A program made the translations under genes and the position numbers. The notes under the pieces were generated by a model. It did no database searches, had not been told where the DNA came from, and saw only the letters and a list, made by a program, of their open reading frames with translations. A DNA stretch of 26,122 nt, from contig JALJEE010001887.1 in NCBI GenBank assembly GCA_023231475.1, positions 1-26,122 on the forward strand. The letters are read 5' to 3'. Shown here one piece after another: positions 21,101 through 26,122 of the stretch (positions within the stretch are counted from its first letter, which is position 1; every line of letters starts with the position of its first letter). This DNA is from Seison nebaliae. Its lineage: Eukaryota; Rotifera; Pararotatoria; Seisonacea; Seisonidae.

Positions 21101-22411
21101 TATTCATTCTTATTTATCGAATATTCATTCATCTACTACTATGTTGACGTATAAGACATATATTAGTTAGTAATCGAATATAATTCACCATATTCAAGGT
21201 GAAGTTGATCTCAAGAAAATTTCTGAAATTCTTTTCAAGCTTATTTTTCCAATTTTCACTTTCATCTATCTTTCCATAATTATTCATTAGAAAATTATTG
21301 TCATTTGGAAATAACATTCTTTAACCCAATATATCCCTATCAATATTAACGATTATTGATAATTTATCTTATTTTCCATGTAACGAGATTCCATCATTCT
21401 TCTTTCATTTCGTGTTACATTGGCAAATTATCAAGATCAGAAATTTTGAATGAAGAGAATTCTCTTTTTGGCTATTCTCTAAAATTCTCAAAACTACTAA
21501 TAATATGTCGATCGATATTACCTAATAATTAGACGAAATAAAATATGATTTCTACTTCGAATTACTACGATATATTCTTCGCATATACATAAATCAATAA
21601 AGAGATAATTAAAAGAACTAATGACATACTATCAAAAGAAATGTTATGAGTTGTAAAATAAGAAATTTTAAAGGAAACTTGTTAATTTATGATTAACCTT
21701 TATGATCAGTTCGAGATTAGTTTCTCGTCGAAGTACATCGACGATCGTTTTATAAGAGCATCCATCAACTAACTCGCCGTTGATCAATATAATTCGATCT
21801 CCTGGCAATATACAATTTTTGGCAGCGATACTTCCTTCTCTCACTTTCGACACATAAATTCCACACTTCATTTCAGCTCCACCACGTATCCGAAAACCAT
21901 ATCCGTTTTCGTAATTCGTCAAAAATAATTTGATGTGGAATAAACGTTGTCGTAATTCGAAATCTTTTTGTGCATTCTCAACGTCATTCATATCATCTAA
22001 AACAATATATTCTTCGGGTGACATTGTTAATATTCTTTCGTTCATAATGTCATACCAAACGATTTGTTGTTGATTTGAAGGATTCGTCAAATAGTTGATA
22101 CTGTTATAACGTTTTCTTTTAATCAATAATTTTGTTGATTTATTATTTTCTATATGTCGATAAATTTCGTCTATTGATTTCAAATGTCCAATTGGAATCG
22201 AATCAATTTGCATAATTTCATCACCTGTATGTAGATTTATCGGTTTCTTGAAAGTGATCGGAAATGGACAACATTTGATAAGTAAACGACCATCCTTCTT
22301 CCATTCGAGTGGTAATTTCCCACATTTTTCTGCAGCCTCATTTTCTTGCTGCCAATTAAAAATGAAATAATCATAAAAGTTGGATAATTGTATGTTCTCG
22401 CGAATTTTCAT
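18182..22411 (-). CDS. Harmonin/whirlin-like multi-PDZ scaffold
   Basis: Exons 21698-22411, 20527-20590 and 18182-20460 give 3057 nt, a 1018-residue protein. A degraded PDZ occupies about 35-100 (NLHTGDEIMQIDSIPIGHLK), a clear PDZ about 157-238 (GYGFRIRGGAEMKCGIYVSK and PGDRIILINGELVDG), and a divergent PDZ about 896-1003 near the C-terminus (APDLGIDLQGG, IIIDTIHEGGALF, REEAIRGLRAAYF). Two N-terminal PDZs, a long disordered middle with acidic and Asn runs, and a third C-terminal PDZ match harmonin (USH1C) and whirlin, which organise stereocilia and sensory or microvillar complexes. The linker IVWYDIMNERI after the first PDZ also resembles harmonin. The harmonin N-domain is not seen, so upstream exons may be missing. 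Intron 1 is 1107 nt, far longer than any other here; intron 2 is 66 nt. Other PDZ scaffolds remain possible. Confidence 0.7.
20591..21697 (-). other. Long first intron of the PDZ gene
   Basis: 1107 nt between a GTTAAT donor and a TTCTAG acceptor. It is AT-rich, with no exon that I can support. A 62-codon minus-strand ORF at 21129-21317 lacks recognisable features. The size stands out against the 38-80 nt of the other introns. Confidence 0.55.
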
Positions 22412-23541
22412 GTCTCTTTATTTCCATAAGAACATTCCTTCTTTTTTTTTTAAATTTATAGAAAGGAAATAATCGTCCACACTATCGAGAGGTAAATTTG
22501 CCTAGAAGTACGACCGACTTCGATAGAAATGGAATGATGTAGATAGATCTAATTTCGCTTATCTCTTATCACAACGACGAGAGAGGAAAAAGAAGAGTTG
22601 GGAAAATTATGGAAAATATTTCTATATTAATTAAGGAATTGTGTTGGAATTAAATGGAATGCATGACTATTCACTATGTCATGAATAAGATCGTCCTTCA
22701 ATATTTTTCATTAATTCCTAATGGTCAGGCAAGCTGTTGATGATGTTGATGAGTCTGATTATGTATAGGATCAACTATAGTATAGTCGTGTTAAAACATT
22801 TCGATAAATAAGATAATAGTAAATAAGTAGAGGTAATAAAGAAAAGAATATGTACTAATCTAATGATGAAGAAAAAGAAAAGATTTAATACACACTTTGT
22901 TAGTAGGTTATCGAATAAAATTTTAATAAATGAATTCTATTGAATCAAATCTACTAATAATATTGTAAGAAGATGATTATTTTGTAATCCTTTATACTAT
23001 TCATATTATCATTGACACCACTCACAATAACCACTAGAGACATTCACATTCATCATAAATAGATTTACATATTTAATGTAATATTATTTTGACTAATGGT
23101 CAACCTTCTCCTATCGATGTTCTTATAATAATAAGAAAGGAAACATAAAATGATGCAACAGTTTTCGATATCATATTTGTTGCTTCATTTCCTTCATTCT
23201 TTTCAAATAATGTTCAAGGGGAAATGTTTCATCATAAAAATGACTTGTGCAGAAAATGGAAAGAAATGTCAAGAAGGTCATCTGTGTTAACATCTGTTCA
23301 TCAGGAAGATCAATTGATTGATTAAAAAAACAGATGTGAACTAACTGGGAGGAATAAGAGGAAAGCATATTGGAACACATCTGACAAATTTACGATAAAT
23401 TCTCATTGAAACTCTTCTATTATAATTCATCTATTTATAATCAATAAATTCATTGAATATAATTGAATCAAAAGAAAAATTCAATTTCACTTCAATTAAG
23501 ACTTCTTAATCCAAATAACGAACAAATCGAAACATTAACCG
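22412..23541. other. Intergenic region upstream of the PDZ and Pmp3 genes
   Basis: A divergent gap of 1.13 kb between the PDZ gene (-) and the first Pmp3-like gene (+). It is AT-rich. A 69-codon minus-strand ORF at 23171-23380 contains an internal Met followed by a signal-peptide-like stretch (MLTQMTFLTFLSIFC), but there is no other support. Missing 5' exons of the PDZ gene could lie here; I could not find them. Confidence 0.45.
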
Positions 23542-23844
23542 ATGGATCATTCTTTCTCAGATGATGATACCTCTGACGATTCTATGTCAGCTTCAATGAG
23601 TGGGCCTATGTTAAGTATACAACAAGGTGTACCTCCTCCGTCCGGCTATAATGATTTCTCTATCGAAGATATACCTTTTCGAAAATATTTTTGTACATTA
23701 ATCAGTGTAGTTATGCCCGTGTTAGGTCTATATATTTTTACGGAGGAATGTGACGGGCGAATCTTACTGGTGACTATATTAACATTCGTTCTCTTTGTAC
23801 CAGCAATTATTTACTCAATCTTTATTATTTGGGAATTAATTTGA
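23542..23844 (+). CDS. Pmp3/UPF0057-family proteolipid, copy A
   Basis: Single-exon ORF of 100 residues. The last half is a Pmp3 family domain: two membrane helices at about 50-67 and 73-97, with the landmarks MPVLGLYIF, the short CDGR loop, and LFVPAIIYSIFIIW, which correspond to the family's 'PPLGVFL', 'GC' and 'GYIPGIIHALYVI'. Pmp3 proteins are small plasma-membrane proteolipids that influence membrane potential and salt tolerance in yeast and plants; their role in animals is poorly known. Unlike the usual 50-60-residue members, this copy has a 45-residue acidic, Ser- and Pro-rich N-terminal extension. Its last 20 coding bases overlap the 3' coding end of TMEM218 on the other strand. A paralog lies about 0.9 kb downstream. 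Confidence 0.85.
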   Translation: MDHSFSDDDTSDDSMSASMSGPMLSIQQGVPPPSGYNDFSIEDIPFRKYFCTLISVVMPVLGLYIFTEECDGRILLVTILTFVLFVPAIIYSIFIIWELI

Positions 23845-24438
23845 TGAGAGTTTTTAAGAGATACATCTCTGGACTCGGTCTTGAAAGCACTTGATTCGCT
23901 TTCAATTTTGGTAAACGGTTATTAATATGTTGGGCCGCATCCATATTAGGTTGATATAGTTTCCTTCCATAATTCGGTTCAATAATGTCGGAATAGACTA
24001 TTAAAATCATCGAAATTACAACAGATAAAAGAGCGATGAAAATCATGAAAATCCGAATATTATAATTAGGATCCACTTTCGAATCCACCTGTTTTCAAAA
24101 ATAAAATACAAAAATTCAAAAATTATCAAATTAATGTGTAATTTAAGTTAACTGTAGTTAAGAATTGTTTAATTTCCTTATACGTTTTAGGTTCTATCAT
24201 TTTCTCTTCCGCACGTGGCCAAAACCATAAAAATACCGTAACAAGAATCGCTACAAGTATAGGAATATAAGTTTTATAACTAAAAAATATATGAAATATT
24301 AAATATGAAGTATAATTTAGTTATATAAAATAACTTCCATCGTCGTTTATTCTTATCCAATAACACAGCTATACCCAAAGCGATTGCCCAGATAATTATC
24401 ATTATCCATATGCCGATGCCCATGCCTCCCAACAACAT
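23825..24438 (-). CDS. TMEM218: TMEM218 ciliary transition-zone protein
   Basis: Exons 24335-24438, 24153-24279 and 23825-24088 (introns 55 and 64 nt) give 495 nt, a 164-residue protein. Three membrane helices lie at about 8-27, 37-56 and 89-109. Order and motifs follow human TMEM218 (115 residues): a Gly-rich first helix (GGMGIGIWIMIIIWAIALGI), a WPRAEE block after helix 2 like the human FPRAGE, and IIEPNYGRKLYQP after helix 3 like the human LEPIYAKPL. TMEM218 acts at the ciliary transition zone with the MKS/JBTS module. About 45 extra C-terminal residues extend beyond the human end, and their last codons overlap the antisense end of the Pmp3 gene. Start at the first ATG; a second Met five codons on is possible. 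Confidence 0.85.
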
Positions 24439-24775
24439 AACTTTCTCTTATCTCTTTTGATTGTAATAGTTAATTCGAAATACGCTTTTAAATATTTTTG
24501 CAGATTTATTTTTAAGATGATTCATTCTTCGCTATCGACATTAAAGCTATTGACACGTCATATTAAAAAAAAATTTAATTTTTTTCACCCCAATTTTCAT
24601 AATTAACGATAGACTAAATACGATGAAATATACTACGTCTATTATCAGGAGATAAAAGCGAATAGATGTTCCTTAAAATATTCTTTTATTTCGAAATTTG
24701 TTAATAACCTAATAGTCAAATCAAAGCAACATTTAAATTGGATTTCATTTGAACTAAAATTGAATAGAAAAAACA
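24439..24775. other. Divergent intergenic region, TMEM218/Pmp3 copy B
   Basis: An AT-rich gap of 337 bp between outward-facing genes, presumably containing both promoters. I looked for an X-box on the TMEM218 side and found none convincing. Confidence 0.5.
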
Positions 24776-25042
24776 ATGGAAATTTCAGTGTGTGATTCAT
24801 TAAATAGCACACGGTCAAAAATTGAACAACATGCTCTTCTCATGAATAATTTAATAGATAACAACGAAATATCGTATCGCCGACTTTTCTGTACACTACT
24901 CGCATTTGTAGTACCCATATTAGGTGTCTATGTTTACACTGGAAAATGCGATGGTCGAATTTTCCTGGTGATAATGTTAACCATGGTTCTCTTTGTACCG
25001 GGTATATGTTACGCAATTTTTGTTATATGGGATTTCGTATGA
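24776..25042 (+). CDS. Pmp3/UPF0057-family proteolipid, copy B
   Basis: Single-exon ORF of 88 residues. The Pmp3 domain occupies about 34-88: RRLFCTLLAFVVPILGVYVY, then CDGRIFLVIML and LFVPGICYAIFVIWDFV, with two membrane helices. The core aligns with copy A without gaps and keeps the same CDGR loop and the same end, so the two are tandem duplicates. The 33-residue N-terminal extensions do not resemble each other, which suggests loose constraint there or different targeting. This copy keeps the family Pro-Gly in VPG, where copy A has VPA. Confidence 0.85.
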   Translation: MEISVCDSLNSTRSKIEQHALLMNNLIDNNEISYRRLFCTLLAFVVPILGVYVYTGKCDGRIFLVIMLTMVLFVPGICYAIFVIWDFV

Positions 25043-25887
25043 TGAATTTTTAAATGGAGCATAAATTATCTGCAATTGGATAGAATATGGTTAACTTTTT
25101 TGGCCATAATCAACTTTTATGATTCTAGTGCAGTTATAGTTGGTGAAATATTTTATACCAAATTTATGACAGCGATAAATCGGTATGTACTAAAAATCTC
25201 ATCATATATATGGGGGTTTAAACATGAATCAATTAAAAGGTTTGGTTGATAATTAAAATTTATACTTGATAAGTAACTGGTTTAAATAGGGGGAAAATGA
25301 AGCCAAGATGATTCTATAACGAACATTCTTTATAGGTTATTATTAACTTAGCTTCTGATTAAATATTAAAGTTTTTTGGCAATAAATAATTGTTCCAAGA
25401 GTTTATTAACATATTTAATGTAATCGACATTTTGATTTATCTGTTATACTGATTTATAACAAGGTAGATACGGCAGTTGTTCTTGATGATGGAAAAAAGT
25501 TTATCTTTGGTTCCTTTTTTCCTTTGAAATGTAGTTAATTGTATATTATTTCAAACTTACAAGTTAGTATTTTTTCTCTTTAAGAAATCCAAAAATATAA
25601 TATCATTATCCAATCCATAATAATTACTTTGAATTAACATCAATAATAACTCCATCTGTCCAGTTTTCTCAATGATATATTCGTATGTTTATTTGCATAT
25701 AATGTAAAAGAAAGTTTCTTTCTTTAAGAAACCAATAAGAAAATTAAGAAAGCATATTGTATATAGACGTATATGTTTTCATTTCCTGTGTATTATAGGA
25801 AAAGCTGACTGAACATTCTGAACGTTTTCTCGCATTAAACCCAATTAAGAACAAAAAACTTTTTCTCACAAGGGAAGGAATCTGTGA
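25043..25887. other. Right-flank non-coding region
   Basis: No coding sequence, RNA gene or clear motif is visible. It is AT-rich with scattered short palindromes. Confidence 0.5.
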
Positions 25888-26122
25888 AAGGAGTTAACCT
25901 TTACGTTTCAGCCAACTCATATATGAAGGAAAAGAACGGAGTTAACTTTTTTTTAAAGAACGGAGTTAACCCATTTTTATGAAAAAAGAATCGAGTCAAC
26001 CTTGTTTTCGAAAAAAAGAACGGAGTTAACTCTTGAATTCCCAATTGGAAAGCAGTCAACCCATTTTGTCCAAAAAAAGAATGAAGTTAACCCATTTTGT
26101 CTAAAAAAGAATGAAGTCAACC
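25888..26122. repeat. Degenerate minisatellite, about 30 bp period
   Basis: About eight copies of a core close to GAACGGAGTTAACC recur; from the second copy on the spacing is roughly 25-31 bp. Later copies share a longer unit that includes CCATTTTGTC followed by an A-run. Variants include GAATCGAGTCAACC and GAATGAAGTTAACC. Copies become more alike toward the right edge, and the array runs off the window end, so its full length is unknown. Confidence 0.85.

Noticed and set aside
21129-21317. 62-codon minus ORF inside the long PDZ-gene intron
   Set aside because: No homology, and adding it is not needed: the flanking exons already join in frame.
23171-23380. 69-codon minus ORF with a signal-peptide-like internal segment
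   Set aside because: Short, AT-rich, in a long gap, with no family match or splice context. Could be a micropeptide, but unsupported.
1-26122. tRNA, rRNA, CRISPR array or prokaryotic operon features
   Set aside because: None were seen on either strand; the genes are eukaryotic, spliced and individually spaced.

Overview
The window is nuclear DNA from an animal with an AT-rich, compact genome. Coding regions are broken by very short spliceosomal introns (mostly 38-80 nt), all three standard stop codons are used, and genes lie close together on both strands. Animal-type families (Polycomb-like chromodomain, DNAAF1, POC1, TMEM218, a three-PDZ scaffold) point to a metazoan that builds cilia, probably motile ones because DNAAF1 assembles dynein arms. 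That argues against typical nematodes and mites. A small-genome ciliated lineage such as Orthonectida would fit, but this is inference only.

Layout. 1-442: flank with a 15-16 bp minisatellite. 443-1885 (-): kinase-like protein with a hydrophobic N-terminus. 2020-3240: decayed non-LTR retrotransposon (LINE) whose two pieces lie head to head in opposite orientations. 3536-4780 (-): orphan type I membrane protein, four exons. 4866-5886 (-): YEATS4/GAS41-like histone reader, seven exons, head to head with POC1 at 6023-7926 (+), seven exons. 8384-10393 (+): intronless DNAAF1 with an RFX X-box-like site about 95 bp upstream. 11069-12899 (+): PWWP domain fused to a psq/CENP-B-type transposase-derived DNA-binding region. 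13116-13571 (-): small type II membrane or secreted protein. 13828-14310 (-): Polycomb/CBX-like chromodomain protein. 15023-15526 (+): UBC9. 15680-17517 (-): coiled-coil protein, five exons. 18182-22411 (-): harmonin/whirlin-like PDZ scaffold with a 1.1 kb first intron. 23542-25042: two Pmp3-family proteolipid paralogs (+) flanking TMEM218 (-). 25888 to the end: a roughly 30 bp degenerate minisatellite.

Two functional themes recur: chromatin and SUMO (YEATS4, PWWP-HTH, chromodomain, UBC9) and cilia or sensory structures (POC1, DNAAF1, TMEM218, harmonin-like). I see no sign of operonic control; the clustering may be chance in a dense genome.

The most unusual observation is in the introns. Reconstructing the spliced genes by hand gave 25 introns that preserve frame and, in conserved genes, rebuild the known protein. 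Of these, 21 begin GTT, rather than the GTA or GTG (GTR) usual in animals. Exon coordinates below are hand-derived, without transcript data.
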